Below are positions 4,865-12,420 of a DNA stretch of 16,830 bases, in pieces (position 1 is the first letter of the stretch; each line of letters opens with the position of its first letter). Made by a program: the position numbers and the translations under genes. Below the pieces are notes generated by a model that had not been told where the DNA came from, made no database searches, and saw only the letters and a list, made by a program, of their open reading frames with translations. Location: positions 1-16,830 of the forward strand of contig CAZMHJ010000020.1 of assembly GCA_964566075.1 (NCBI GenBank). The letters run 5' to 3'. Source of the DNA: CAZMHJ01 sp964566075 (GTDB lineage: Bacteria > Patescibacteriota > Saccharimonadia > Saccharimonadales > CAIOMD01).

Positions 4865-6055
4865 CTACTCTACAGGATTTTGGCCGTATTGTTCCATTTT
4901 GGCTTTAACGGTATTCCAAAGGCTGTCGTCATGCAACTGTACTTTACGCCAGTACCACCATTCACCACCCCATAAGTCAATGTCTCTAAAGCCGGTTGCA
5001 ACACCGTAATCAATGCGCTCGGCCAAACGTTTTTGGTCCATCGATTTACTCTGTTCTTCGATACTACTTGTCTTTAAATCACCAGGTGGCCAGGGTTCTG
5101 CCTGTAGTTCGTGTAGCATTGAGCTACGACCAGTAAATAGCTCCGTTAAACCGGCGCGCCAACTGTAGTACCAACTATAAAACGGATATTCAAAATAAGT
5201 ATGAGTAACGGTTTTGTCCCAAACACGCTTATAGACAGATACGCCAAATTGATCAGCACGTGGTTGGCCGGTCGGTATACCGAAGTAATTATTAGCAAGA
5301 CTCAAAATTACAGGGTGCTTTGGATCGGTTGCTTTTACCATGTTAAATTCGTCAATTAGGCGTTGGCGTGGTGCGCCGTACGCCTGACATTCGCCAAAGA
5401 CGCCTAAAAAGTACTCGTTTTCTAGCTGATAACTTTGTAGCGCAGGGTTATCTTTGTAACGGTTAATCACGGCTTTTGTAAAGGCGTCTAACTGCGGTCG
5501 CCACTCTGCCTCTTGCTTGCCAACAACCCATTCTGGGGCATGACACTCTGGCCACCGAGGTTGGCGCAACCCGATTGCAAGTGTCACCTTGCCATTTACC
5601 GCATCAACTTGATCAAACTGCCAATCTAAGTCGCTAAAATCATAGACGCCAGGTGACTTTTCGATATCATTCCAATAGCTCACTAACCTAAATCGTCGAA
5701 ACCCTAAATCGTCACGTAATGCCAACATTGTTTCGTGCGGGTCTAACCCAAAGTAATTTGCGTATTCGGTAATATAGGTAACGCCAATGCTAAGAGGCTC
5801 GTTCTTATGCTTTTGCTGATACCAATAGGCAATTGCGTAGGCCTGGGCAGTAAACAGTACAATGACAGCTAGTAAAATAAGTCCAATTTTTTGCCAGAGT
5901 TTTCGTACTCGCCACCAAGTTGCGAAGCGCCTCCACCAGCTGATTTTTACACCTGTTTTTTTTGGCGCATCAGTAATTTTTTGCAGCGTTTTACGGCCCG
6001 TGCTGTTCGCCCGTGCCTGTGCCTTTTTGGAACTTGTTTTTTTGCCGTTTACCAT
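4865..6055 (-). CDS. Membrane-anchored GH-A-type glycoside hydrolase
   Basis: A 396-residue protein. A very basic N-terminus (residues 1-52) leads into one membrane helix (about 58-78), so the catalytic part faces outside. The rest resembles a (beta/alpha)8 clan GH-A glycosidase: VSYWNDIEKSPGVYDFSDLDW, the kind of segment seen in beta-galactosidase-like barrels; a Leu-Glu-Asn-Glu motif with candidate acid/base Glu214; and HELQAEPW with candidate nucleophile Glu320. Trp-rich sugar-binding segments (LWGGEWWYW) end the domain. The exact GH family and sugar are not determined. ATG 6055 has no clear SD. It is divergent from the glycosyltransferase gene and could trim or remodel surface or host glycans. 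Confidence 0.75.
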   Translation of the reverse strand: MVNGKKTSSKKAQARANSTGRKTLQKITDAPKKTGVKISWWRRFATWWRVRKLWQKIGLILLAVIVLFTAQAYAIAYWYQQKHKNEPLSIGVTYITEYANYFGLDPHETMLALRDDLGFRRFRLVSYWNDIEKSPGVYDFSDLDWQFDQVDAVNGKVTLAIGLRQPRWPECHAPEWVVGKQEAEWRPQLDAFTKAVINRYKDNPALQSYQLENEYFLGVFGECQAYGAPRQRLIDEFNMVKATDPKHPVILSLANNYFGIPTGQPRADQFGVSVYKRVWDKTVTHTYFEYPFYSWYYSWRAGLTELFTGRSSMLHELQAEPWPPGDLKTSSIEEQSKSMDQKRLAERIDYGVATGFRDIDLWGGEWWYWRKVQLHDDSLWNTVKAKMEQYGQNPVE

Positions 6056-6086
6056 AAAGTGCTTATGTCTTGCTTATTAGTATACA

Positions 6087-6095
6087 TGGTATAAT
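6087..6095 (+). promoter_or_regulatory. Extended -10 promoter of the glycosyltransferase gene
   Basis: TGGTATAAT (6087-6095) is an extended -10 element (TGnTATAAT) with no good -35. The expected +1 near 6102 leaves about nine bases before ATG 6111 and no SD. Confidence 0.5.
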
Positions 6096-6110
6096 TACTT
6101 CTAACTACGT

Positions 6111-7004
6111 ATGACACAAAAAACCCCTAAAGTTTCGGTGATTATACCGGTCTACAACGAAGAAGACCGCATGTACGACTGTTTGTGGGCCATTACCCAC
6201 CAAGTCGAAAAACCCTTTGAAATTATTGTTGTCGATAACAACTCTCGCGACCAAACGGTCGCTATTGCCCGCCGTTTTAAGGGTGTCAAAGTAGTAACCG
6301 AAATAAAACAAGGTTTAACTAATGCTCGCAACAGAGGCTTTGAAGAAGCTGAAGGCGATATTTTAGCCCGCATTGACGCTGATACGATGGTACCTGCTGA
6401 TTGGGTTAAAAAAGTACGTGAAGCGTTTGATTTAGACCCTGAACTGGCAGGCTTAACAGGCTATGGTCGTACCCGCGCTGGTGTTACTATCCCACTATTT
6501 TCTGACATTTGGAGCTGGGCGTACTTTACGCACACCAAAGCTTTCTTTGGTCACACTATGCTGTGGGGTGCTAACATGGCGGTTCGAAAAAGCGCTTGGC
6601 TAAAAGCCAATAAGCTGTGTTGCCTGGATGATTCGCATGTGCACGAAGATCAAGATTTATCACTCGCCTTAGCTGCCACTGGCGCACGGGTTAAAATTGA
6701 CCCATCGTTAACGGTTTCTGTTGATTTTGGTGATATTCAGTATATTGAAAAGTTCTGGGTGTATTACCGTAAAAAACACCATACTCGCGCAATCCACCAG
6801 CTACACTATCGTTCTAAGCTAGTGACTAACCAACCGCTGCCGCTTTACAAACGAATAGGTTACCACATGGCAGCCTCGTATACGGTTGGCTTTTTCATGG
6901 TCTTTACATCGCTTAACAGTGCGCGTCGCGAACTGTTGGAAGCATCAAAACAAAGCTCAGTCTACTTTTGGTATCAAAAAATCAAAAGCGACCTAGAAAT
7001 TTAA
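6111..7004 (+). CDS. Family 2 glycosyltransferase
   Basis: A 297-residue inverting GT-A enzyme that transfers a sugar from a nucleotide-sugar. The N-terminal VSVIIPVYNEE and IIVVDNNSRD segments bind the nucleotide; DAD at 89-91 (RIDADTMVP) is the metal-binding DxD; GANMAVRKSAW is the acceptor-loop pattern; and HEDQD (178-182) is the ED catalytic motif. A hydrophobic segment at about 258-276 may anchor the C-terminus to the membrane. The acceptor is unknown; a lipid-linked or surface glycan is likely from context. Its stop codon TAA shares the palindrome TTAA (7001-7004) with the stop of the convergent nuclease gene. Confidence 0.85.
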   Translation: MTQKTPKVSVIIPVYNEEDRMYDCLWAITHQVEKPFEIIVVDNNSRDQTVAIARRFKGVKVVTEIKQGLTNARNRGFEEAEGDILARIDADTMVPADWVKKVREAFDLDPELAGLTGYGRTRAGVTIPLFSDIWSWAYFTHTKAFFGHTMLWGANMAVRKSAWLKANKLCCLDDSHVHEDQDLSLALAATGARVKIDPSLTVSVDFGDIQYIEKFWVYYRKKHHTRAIHQLHYRSKLVTNQPLPLYKRIGYHMAASYTVGFFMVFTSLNSARRELLEASKQSSVYFWYQKIKSDLEI

Positions 7005-7591
7005 AGCTGATTTGTTTTATAACGACCGTTTTGGTTGCTGATTTGACACTGCCCTGCCCATAAACCGACTGCTTGTTTTTGAGCAGTGTCTTGCAGCGCA
7101 GCAAATTCTTTAGACTTTGTAAACGGAAAGCTTAAGTAAGCAAATCCATAGCCACGGCTAATAAGTGTCGCTTCGTACAAACTACCATCAGGTAAATACA
7201 CATACCGTAACAAGCGATTATATCTATCACGGTTTTGATTGGTCGGGTCGGCTTCTAACCGTACCGTTTGGCCACCAAGTGTCTTTTTGCTAAAGTCGCT
7301 GGCTTCTTTGCCATAACATTCTGGCGGGCTGTTTGGCTTGACAGTTTCAGGTGTATCGACGCCTATCATGCGGACTGCTTCGGTATGTCCATCCATATTG
7401 ATATCAAAGGTATCACCATCGGTGACATGGCTGATTTTATAATAGCCAGGTTGGACTGTCGCGGATTCAATAACAGCGTGAGGAACCGAAAAATGAAGCT
7501 TCGGCAACAGAATAACCATTGCCAGAATGAAAACAACCAATATGATGATTCCGGCAATTGATAAGATAATTTTTGGCTTTGCGTCATTCAT
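7001..7591 (-). CDS. Membrane-anchored thermonuclease (SNase-like)
   Basis: A 196-residue protein with one N-terminal membrane helix (about 8-30) and an exported staphylococcal-nuclease domain. Family residues are in place: VTDGDTF (57-62) with a metal-binding Asp, RMIGVDTPE (Arg74, Asp79, Glu82) and DRYNRLLRY (Arg126). It should cut DNA and RNA outside the cell in a calcium-dependent way, as in the family. In a nucleotide-scavenging, reduced organism this fits uptake of nucleic-acid fragments (inference). ATG 7591 has no SD; a -10-like TATAGT at 7600-7605 would make it nearly leaderless. Only 20 bases separate it from the divergent rsmG start. Confidence 0.9.
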   Translation of the reverse strand: MNDAKPKIILSIAGIIILVVFILAMVILLPKLHFSVPHAVIESATVQPGYYKISHVTDGDTFDINMDGHTEAVRMIGVDTPETVKPNSPPECYGKEASDFSKKTLGGQTVRLEADPTNQNRDRYNRLLRYVYLPDGSLYEATLISRGYGFAYLSFPFTKSKEFAALQDTAQKQAVGLWAGQCQISNQNGRYKTNQL

Positions 7592-7611
7592 ATACTGATA
7601 CTATATCTACA

Positions 7612-8250
7612 ATGATACCGCTTATTGAATCTTATTTTCACGATTTAACGGACACGCAAAAAGCACAATTTGTCGCACTTGGCCCGCTGTACGCTGATTG
7701 GAATCAGAAAATTAATGTGATTTCTCGCAAAGACATCGATAATTTTTATGAGCACCATGTACTCCATAGCTTAGCCATTGCGCAAGCAATCCAGTTTGTA
7801 CCGGGTACCAAGGTAATGGATATTGGCACCGGTGGTGGGTTTCCGGGTGTACCACTGGCTATTATGTTTCCTGACGTGTCGTTTACCCTGGTTGACTCTA
7901 TTGGTAAAAAGCTAGCAGTCATTGAAGCTGTCGCTAAGGAAATTGGTCTAACCAATATCAAAACTATTCACGAACGCGCCGAAAACGTACCAGAAACATT
8001 TGATTTTGTGGTTTCACGTGCCGTCACTCGTCTGAACGAGGCGTGGGGTTGGGTGCATACATCAATCACTAACGATTCAAAAAATAGCCTACCAAACGGC
8101 CTACTCTACCTGAAGGGTGGAGATATCAGTGCTGAGCTACCACCAGGTGTTTCTGTTACGCGTTGGGAGCTGTCAGATTGGTTTTTAGAACCCTATTTTA
8201 CCGAAAAATCACTTGTACTTTTATCTGATAGCAGGCACAATAACTCCTAA
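7612..8250 (+). CDS. rsmG: 16S rRNA (guanine527-N7)-methyltransferase RsmG (GidB)
   Basis: A 212-residue SAM-dependent enzyme that methylates G527 of 16S rRNA. Recognisable parts are WNQKINVISRKD near the N-terminus (the usual W-N-x-x-x-N-LTxxxD pattern), HHVLHSL, the SAM loop MDIGTGGGFPGVPLA, FTLVDSIGKK, and VVSRAVTRL. The ATG at 7612 begins the normal N-terminus (MIPLIESYF); the longer frame from 7573 would overlap the divergent nuclease gene. No SD is visible. It is followed by the PAP2-kinase-flippase gene after 12 bases, so both are likely in one operon. Confidence 0.93.
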   Translation: MIPLIESYFHDLTDTQKAQFVALGPLYADWNQKINVISRKDIDNFYEHHVLHSLAIAQAIQFVPGTKVMDIGTGGGFPGVPLAIMFPDVSFTLVDSIGKKLAVIEAVAKEIGLTNIKTIHERAENVPETFDFVVSRAVTRLNEAWGWVHTSITNDSKNSLPNGLLYLKGGDISAELPPGVSVTRWELSDWFLEPYFTEKSLVLLSDSRHNNS

Positions 8251-8262
8251 GAGGTAGCCGCA

Positions 8263-10635
8263 ATGGGAATGATTAAAGACACAAAGGCACAATTTTCAGT
8301 ACTGCTGAAGATGCGACCACGATATGTTATATACACTTTTTTGGGGATTTTACTATTTGCCTACGGTTGGTTTTACGCAGCGAACGGCACCATAGAAGGC
8401 CCTGAATTAACGGTTTTTCGCGCACTTAATAACCTGCCTGAAGTTATCGGAGTCGTCTTTCTGCTCATCACGCTTTTTGGTGCTATAGGAACTGCTTGGA
8501 TTATTTCTATTGTGTTATTGATGCGTCGCCGCTATGCGTTTGCAATTCAGCTTTGGCTTGCGGCAATGCTTGCCTGGTGGGGTGCGAAGCTACTCAAGCT
8601 GCTTGGTACTCGACCACGACCATACGATATTTTACAGAACGTCCACGTGCTTGATATTAAAGATACCGCTATGGGATATCCATCTGGGCACATGGCTGTT
8701 GCAACCGCAGCTGCGCTGGTAATTGGTCAACGTTTAAGTCCCCGCGGACGGCGCATCTTATATATTTTTGTAGCGCTTATTGGCGTATCACGCATTGTGC
8801 TGGGGATGCATGGGCCACTCGATGTGGTTGGCGGTTTTGCGGTTGGGTTGGTCGCCGGTTCTATTGTTAACCTTGTGCTTGGCACACCAACCCGTCGCTT
8901 CTTGCCCGCCGAAATTAGTGCAGCACTTAAGCGAGCTGGTTTTATGGCTACCGGTATCACCCAGGCTAATGTTGATGCACGAGGCTCAGCACCCTACTTT
9001 GGCCGTGTTGATAATAAGCCAGTATTTATAAAGATAGTTGATTCCGATAACACCATTGCGGACTGGATTTTTAAGTTTTCGCGCCGTATTTTGTATCGTC
9101 GTCTAGAAGATGAATTACCGTTCTTTAATGCAAAGCGACAGCTCGAGCACGAAGCCCTCATGGCGTTACTTGCTAAAGATGCTGGTATTAAAACACCGAC
9201 AATCATCGGTGTATGCCACATTTCTGGTGCTAGTTGGGCACTGATTCAAGAAGGTCTCGATGGTAAATCACTCGATAAGGTTGATCCAAAATCGATTACC
9301 GACAGTCAGCTCGAGCAAGTATGGAAATTAGTCGAAAAGCTCCATGGTGCCCGCATTGCACACCGTGACCTGAGGACGGCAAATATTTTGCGTGATACCA
9401 ATAAAAACTTATGGCTCATTGATTTCGGCTTTGCCGAACTGTCACCCGGCAAACAAGGTGTTACCCGCGATAACGTTGAGATGTTAGCTTCAATGGCAAC
9501 GCTTGTGGGGCCCGAACGCGCTGTTACATCTGCCCATAATGTTCTGAGCCGCTCGCAAATGGCATCGATTTTACCGTATATGCAATATGCTGTACTCTCT
9601 GGTGCAACCACCAAACAAGTTAAAAAAATGCCTGGAGGCCTAAAAGCACTCAGACAAGCAATTATTGATTTTACGCATCAAAAAGCCCCCGCTAGCATTG
9701 AGCGTGTACAACGGCTTAATATCAAAGCTTTGGCGTATATCATCATATTCATCTTACTTGCAGTCGCAATTATTCCACGAATGCATCAGCTTAAAGATGG
9801 TGTTAAAGCACTAACAACTGCTGATCCAAAATGGATAATTATAGCGGTGATTGCATCAGTTATTACTTATTTCGCTGCAGCGATTACCTATGTTGTGCTG
9901 GCACGAGTACCGCTTAGTTATTTTAAAACGCTCGGCGTACAAGTTGCTGCTTCGTTTGCAAACCGTCTTATCCCGAGTGGGGTTGGTGGCCTCAGTCTCA
10001 ATGTTGATTTCTTAATTAAAAGTGGCCACAAAGCAGCCGAAGCCGCATCTGTTACTGCAGTTAACTCTGCAGCTGCATTTTTGAGCTACATTATTCTACT
10101 ATTTTCTGCACTGGCCATTACAAAAACATCTCCGATGTCACTCCTTGCAGGTAAATCAATTCCACCTTGGGTGATTGCAGTTGTTATTTTGGTGCTTGTG
10201 GTCGTAGTTGTGGTGCTGTGGAACTGGAAGTGGGTTCGAGACAAAGTGATTCGTTTTACTAAAGACGCACTTAAAAATGTTGTAGAGTACCGCCATGAAC
10301 CATTTAGGTTAGTACTTGCTGTGATTGGTGCATCGCTCGTTACGATTGCCTATGTGGCAGCACTGTACGCCAGCGCACATTCAATAGGAATGCCTGTTAC
10401 GGTTATACAAGCATTTGTGGCCTATACCATTGGTACACTCATTGGCGCGGCCGTACCAACGCCTGGAGGTCTTGGTGGTGTCGAGGCTGGTCTGTATGCC
10501 GGACTGATAGCTTTTGGCTACCCACCTGGCGAAGTATTATCTACGATAATTATTTATCGTCTCATGACATTCTGGTTGCCTATTTTGCCAGGCTACCTTA
10601 GTTTTTGGCTATTACAACGCAATAAAGTTATTTAA
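8263..10635 (+). CDS. PAP2 phosphatase - kinase-like - flippase (YbhN/UPF0104) fusion
   Basis: A 790-residue membrane protein with three parts. Residues 1-205 are a PAP2 lipid phosphatase with the full catalytic set: K112-x6-R119-P120, PSGH (140-143), and SRxxxxxHxxxD (Arg177, His183, Asp187). Residues about 235-470 are a cytosolic kinase-like domain with Lys257 (VFIKIV), a Glu-rich helix (EHEALM), HRDLRTANIL (HRD at 367-369) and LIDFGFAE (DFG at 387-389), closest in style to RIO/Bud32/Kdo-kinase-type folds. Residues about 483-790 are a multi-span flippase-like domain (LPG synthase TM/UPF0104) with IPSGVGGLSLNVDF and TPGGLGGVEAGL. It probably handles lipid-linked intermediates: dephosphorylation, phosphorylation and transbilayer movement. 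Start ATG 8263 has AGAGG upstream. It follows rsmG closely. Confidence 0.88.
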   Translation: MGMIKDTKAQFSVLLKMRPRYVIYTFLGILLFAYGWFYAANGTIEGPELTVFRALNNLPEVIGVVFLLITLFGAIGTAWIISIVLLMRRRYAFAIQLWLAAMLAWWGAKLLKLLGTRPRPYDILQNVHVLDIKDTAMGYPSGHMAVATAAALVIGQRLSPRGRRILYIFVALIGVSRIVLGMHGPLDVVGGFAVGLVAGSIVNLVLGTPTRRFLPAEISAALKRAGFMATGITQANVDARGSAPYFGRVDNKPVFIKIVDSDNTIADWIFKFSRRILYRRLEDELPFFNAKRQLEHEALMALLAKDAGIKTPTIIGVCHISGASWALIQEGLDGKSLDKVDPKSITDSQLEQVWKLVEKLHGARIAHRDLRTANILRDTNKNLWLIDFGFAELSPGKQGVTRDNVEMLASMATLVGPERAVTSAHNVLSRSQMASILPYMQYAVLSGATTKQVKKMPGGLKALRQAIIDFTHQKAPASIERVQRLNIKALAYIIIFILLAVAIIPRMHQLKDGVKALTTADPKWIIIAVIASVITYFAAAITYVVLARVPLSYFKTLGVQVAASFANRLIPSGVGGLSLNVDFLIKSGHKAAEAASVTAVNSAAAFLSYIILLFSALAITKTSPMSLLAGKSIPPWVIAVVILVLVVVVVVLWNWKWVRDKVIRFTKDALKNVVEYRHEPFRLVLAVIGASLVTIAYVAALYASAHSIGMPVTVIQAFVAYTIGTLIGAAVPTPGGLGGVEAGLYAGLIAFGYPPGEVLSTIIIYRLMTFWLPILPGYLSFWLLQRNKVI

Positions 10636-10638
10636 AAC

Positions 10639-10864
10639 AAAAAAAGAACAGCGAATCGCTGGCGGGTTTCACAAGGGGTGGGCACATTGGCAAAGGAGGT
10701 AGCCAAAGTAATTCCTGTGAACTTTTAGCGAATCGCTGTTCATATAACGGGCTTTTTCAATGTTGCCGAGTGGCTAATGGTATCGAACACTTATCTTGGT
10801 TGATACGGTCACCATGGCTGTCTAAAACCCCGCCTCAGGTAGTAATCCCCAAATCAATTACTAC
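10639..10864 (-). ncRNA. Candidate heat-shock RNA with an anti-Shine-Dalgarno loop
   Basis: The 367 bases between protein genes hold this element. A minus-strand promoter overlapping a CIRCE site predicts +1 at 10864. The RNA would begin exactly with a perfect 8-bp hairpin (10857-10864 with 10839-10846) and end with a long hairpin (outer arms 10733-10741 and 10646-10654, extended to 14 of 15 pairs) followed by seven T (10639-10645). Inside, a second stem (10714-10721 with 10668-10676) leads to an apical stem UUGGC/GCCAA whose 10-nt loop is UACCUCCUUU. This contains the 9-nt anti-SD tail of 16S rRNA. No known family was recognised. The opposite strand of the long hairpin slightly resembles SRP RNA but lacks the invariant AGCAG. 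Confidence 0.55.
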
Positions 10865-10870
10865 ACTAAT

Positions 10871-10899
10871 ATAGTACCGAATTAGCACTCTATGGTCAA
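10871..10899 (-). promoter_or_regulatory. Promoter of the candidate heat-shock RNA
   Basis: On the minus strand, TTGACC (10894-10899), a 17-bp spacer and TACTAT (10871-10876). The -35 lies in the CIRCE spacer and the spacer covers a CIRCE half-site, so HrcA binding would block it. Confidence 0.65.
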
Positions 10900-10908
10900 G
10901 AGTGCTAA
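10882..10908. promoter_or_regulatory. CIRCE operator (HrcA binding site)
   Basis: TTAGCACTC (10882-10890), nine bases, GAGTGCTAA (10900-10908): an exact match to the CIRCE consensus bound by the heat-shock repressor HrcA. It overlaps the minus-strand promoter at 10871-10899. It lies about 95 bases before the metal transporter start, but no clear plus-strand promoter overlaps it. Confidence 0.93.
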
Positions 10909-11002
10909 AATCCACCTCTACCCCTGTTTTTACTAGCATCTGTGGATAACTTGCTATAAACTGAGAGCATACTAAGAGTAACAGATTGAGCAAGGTGTTA
11001 TT

Positions 11003-11692
11003 TTGTCACACGAACATCAACCAAACCTTTGTGTAGTACCTGGTTGCGAGGAGAATCCAAAAGCCCGACGCCTTAGAAAAGTATTACGTATTACAACGGC
11101 AAGTAATGTTGCCTATGGTGTATTGCAAATTGCCACTGGTATGTTGACTGGTAGCAGTGCTGCCCTTTCTGATGGTGTCCATAATGCTGTTGATGTATTT
11201 AGCCATGGCGCACACACTGCTACGCATGTTAAAGAACAAGACTTAGCAGATGAACATTCAGAACTTAACGAACGTAAAGTCCAAAGGCGACGTAAGCTTG
11301 CGGCACTTGCGATTACCGCGGGAGCATTAATTGCCGGTGGTCAAGCGGTTGATCATTTTGTTAACCGAGAATCAGAGCCACTGAACCAGATCGCACTGTA
11401 CGTTGAGCTCGGTGGCCTTGCCTTGAATGGTGCACTAGCCGGCGCGGTGTGGCTTAATAATGACAAATCACGAGCTGCAGTCGATTCGTTTAAACACGAT
11501 GCAGCCGATACTGCTATATCAGTCGTGGCGGTTACCTCTATATACGCAAATCAGTTTATTGCTGGTGCAGATGCAGTTGGCGGTATGGTGGGTGCGGCCG
11601 CATCGCTTTGGGTCGCCAAAGAGGTGTGGCAAGATAAACATAGTCACGAACATGAACACGATGCAACTACTATTACGGCTGAATTGCGCTAA
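11003..11692 (+). CDS. Short cation diffusion facilitator (CDF) family metal transporter
   Basis: A 229-residue membrane protein. LSDGVHNAVD (His60xxxAsp64) and KHDAADTAIS (His165xxxAsp169) match the metal sites on CDF helices 2 and 5. Six membrane helices fit. The cytosolic C-terminal domain of typical CDF proteins (total near 300 residues) is absent. The N-terminus carries HEH and a C-x4-C pair (CVVPGC), and the C-terminus carries HSHEHEHD, both possible metal-binding arms. It likely exports zinc or a similar divalent metal in exchange for protons. The start is TTG 11003 with AAGGTG five bases upstream. Its 3' end overlaps the convergent gene at 11673 by 20 bases. HrcA control from the upstream CIRCE is possible but not shown. 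Confidence 0.8.
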   Translation: MSHEHQPNLCVVPGCEENPKARRLRKVLRITTASNVAYGVLQIATGMLTGSSAALSDGVHNAVDVFSHGAHTATHVKEQDLADEHSELNERKVQRRRKLAALAITAGALIAGGQAVDHFVNRESEPLNQIALYVELGGLALNGALAGAVWLNNDKSRAAVDSFKHDAADTAISVVAVTSIYANQFIAGADAVGGMVGAAASLWVAKEVWQDKHSHEHEHDATTITAELR

Positions 11693-12026
11693 TGTCGTGA
11701 AGACTAACCTGATGTTTTGGAGCTTCTTGGCTCCTGCTACCAACCAAAAACACAAAGCCTTTGTCGGTATCAACGCCAACGCCAAGTACATGACCCCGCT
11801 TATTATCACCTTCGACACGGTAATCAACCGTAACAAGCTGTTCGGTACACGCCATACCAAGTAATGCAACCGTTGACTCAAGGTGAGCAATCATTTGTTC
11901 CTCAAGCTCGGTATCTGGTGTTGATAACCAGCCCGAAATACTTTTAAAGTATTGAAACCTTTCTTCAACTCCCCTTGCATACTCAAAGTACGTCTTTGGT
12001 GAAATGCTTAATTTTGTTGTTTCCAT
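11673..12026 (-). CDS. Hypothetical 117-residue protein, last gene of the minus operon
   Basis: Unrecognised soluble protein with a helical N-terminal half (TYFEYARGVEERFQYFKSI) and a beta-rich C-terminal half (HVLGVGVDTDKGFVFLVGS). No signal peptide or membrane helix. ATG 12026 has AAGG about 9 bases upstream and lies 14 bases after the stop of the preceding gene. Its stop codon lies inside the 3' end of the convergent CDF gene (20-base overlap), and no terminator is seen between the two. Function unknown. Confidence 0.65.
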   Translation of the reverse strand: METTKLSISPKTYFEYARGVEERFQYFKSISGWLSTPDTELEEQMIAHLESTVALLGMACTEQLVTVDYRVEGDNKRGHVLGVGVDTDKGFVFLVGSRSQEAPKHQVSLHDISAIQP

Positions 12027-12040
12027 TTACTGCAACCTTA

Positions 12041-12379
12041 TCATAAGAAATGAGTATTTTCGATAGTATTTTGCCTAGGTACATTTGGCCCCAGAAAAAC
12101 TGCTTGGACGTTGGTAAAGTTAAAATCATCACGGGTTTCAAGTACTAAAGCAGCCGGGATACTGTTGTGCCACACTATGGTGAGTACGTTATTGCTTTGC
12201 ACGCCAGAACCGGCTTTGTGATGTTCTGATTCGAGTTCTTGCGCCGATATAAAGATTCTATCTCGCGCTTCTTCGCCCATGCGAAGTACAAGCTCCTGAA
12301 TAACCTCTTCTATAAACGCATTCGTTGGCGCATCGATTTGATCCATGTGCGTGCTGCGACGTATCTCACCTTTTTCCAT
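12041..12379 (-). CDS. Hypothetical 112-residue protein
   Basis: Unrecognised soluble protein, mixed alpha/beta, with segments NNVLTIVWHNSIPAALVLE and DDFNFTNVQAVFLGP. ATG 12379 is chosen because a promoter-like pair (TTGGTT 12410-12415, 17 bp, TATATT 12387-12392 on the minus strand) predicts a start at about 12380, giving a leaderless mRNA. A TTG at 12415 would add 12 residues but falls in the -35 box. The gene ends in TGA directly followed by TAA. It is in line with the adenosyltransferase gene 41 bases upstream, so it may be read from that operon as well. Confidence 0.6.
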   Translation of the reverse strand: MEKGEIRRSTHMDQIDAPTNAFIEEVIQELVLRMGEEARDRIFISAQELESEHHKAGSGVQSNNVLTIVWHNSIPAALVLETRDDFNFTNVQAVFLGPNVPRQNTIENTHFL

Positions 12380-12386
12380 AGTACTG

Positions 12387-12415
12387 AATATACGTTGCTT
12401 AAGAGCGATAACCAA
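12387..12415 (-). promoter_or_regulatory. Possible internal promoter giving a leaderless mRNA
   Basis: On the minus strand, TTGGTT (12410-12415), a 17-bp spacer and TATATT (12387-12392), with +1 expected next to ATG 12379. Boxes match consensus at four and five positions. Confidence 0.4.
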
Positions 12416-12420
12416 AAGCG

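Noticed and set aside
10646..10741. Plus-strand 4.5S/SRP RNA gene
   Set aside because: A single long hairpin with GGAGGTAGCCAAAG loosely resembles SRP domain IV, but the invariant AGCAG and the GGAA-capped CC/GG stem are not matched, and the promoter and T-tract fit the minus strand better. Kept as the main alternative.
10669..10743. 24-codon reading frame inside the candidate heat-shock RNA (minus strand)
   Set aside because: No SD, lies in the stable terminal hairpin, and shows no recognisable protein features.
10763..10800. tRNA Ser/Leu-like segment (GCCGAGTGGCTAATGG)
   Set aside because: It looks like a D-arm, but no acceptor stem, anticodon arm or GGTTCGA-type T-arm can be placed around it.
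10639..10870. tmRNA gene
   Set aside because: No tRNA-like ends, no tag reading frame with an AA end, and too short.
10941..10949. Replication origin
   Set aside because: Only one good DnaA-box-like site here and another near 1970; no cluster, no AT-rich unwinding repeats, and no dnaA or dnaN nearby.
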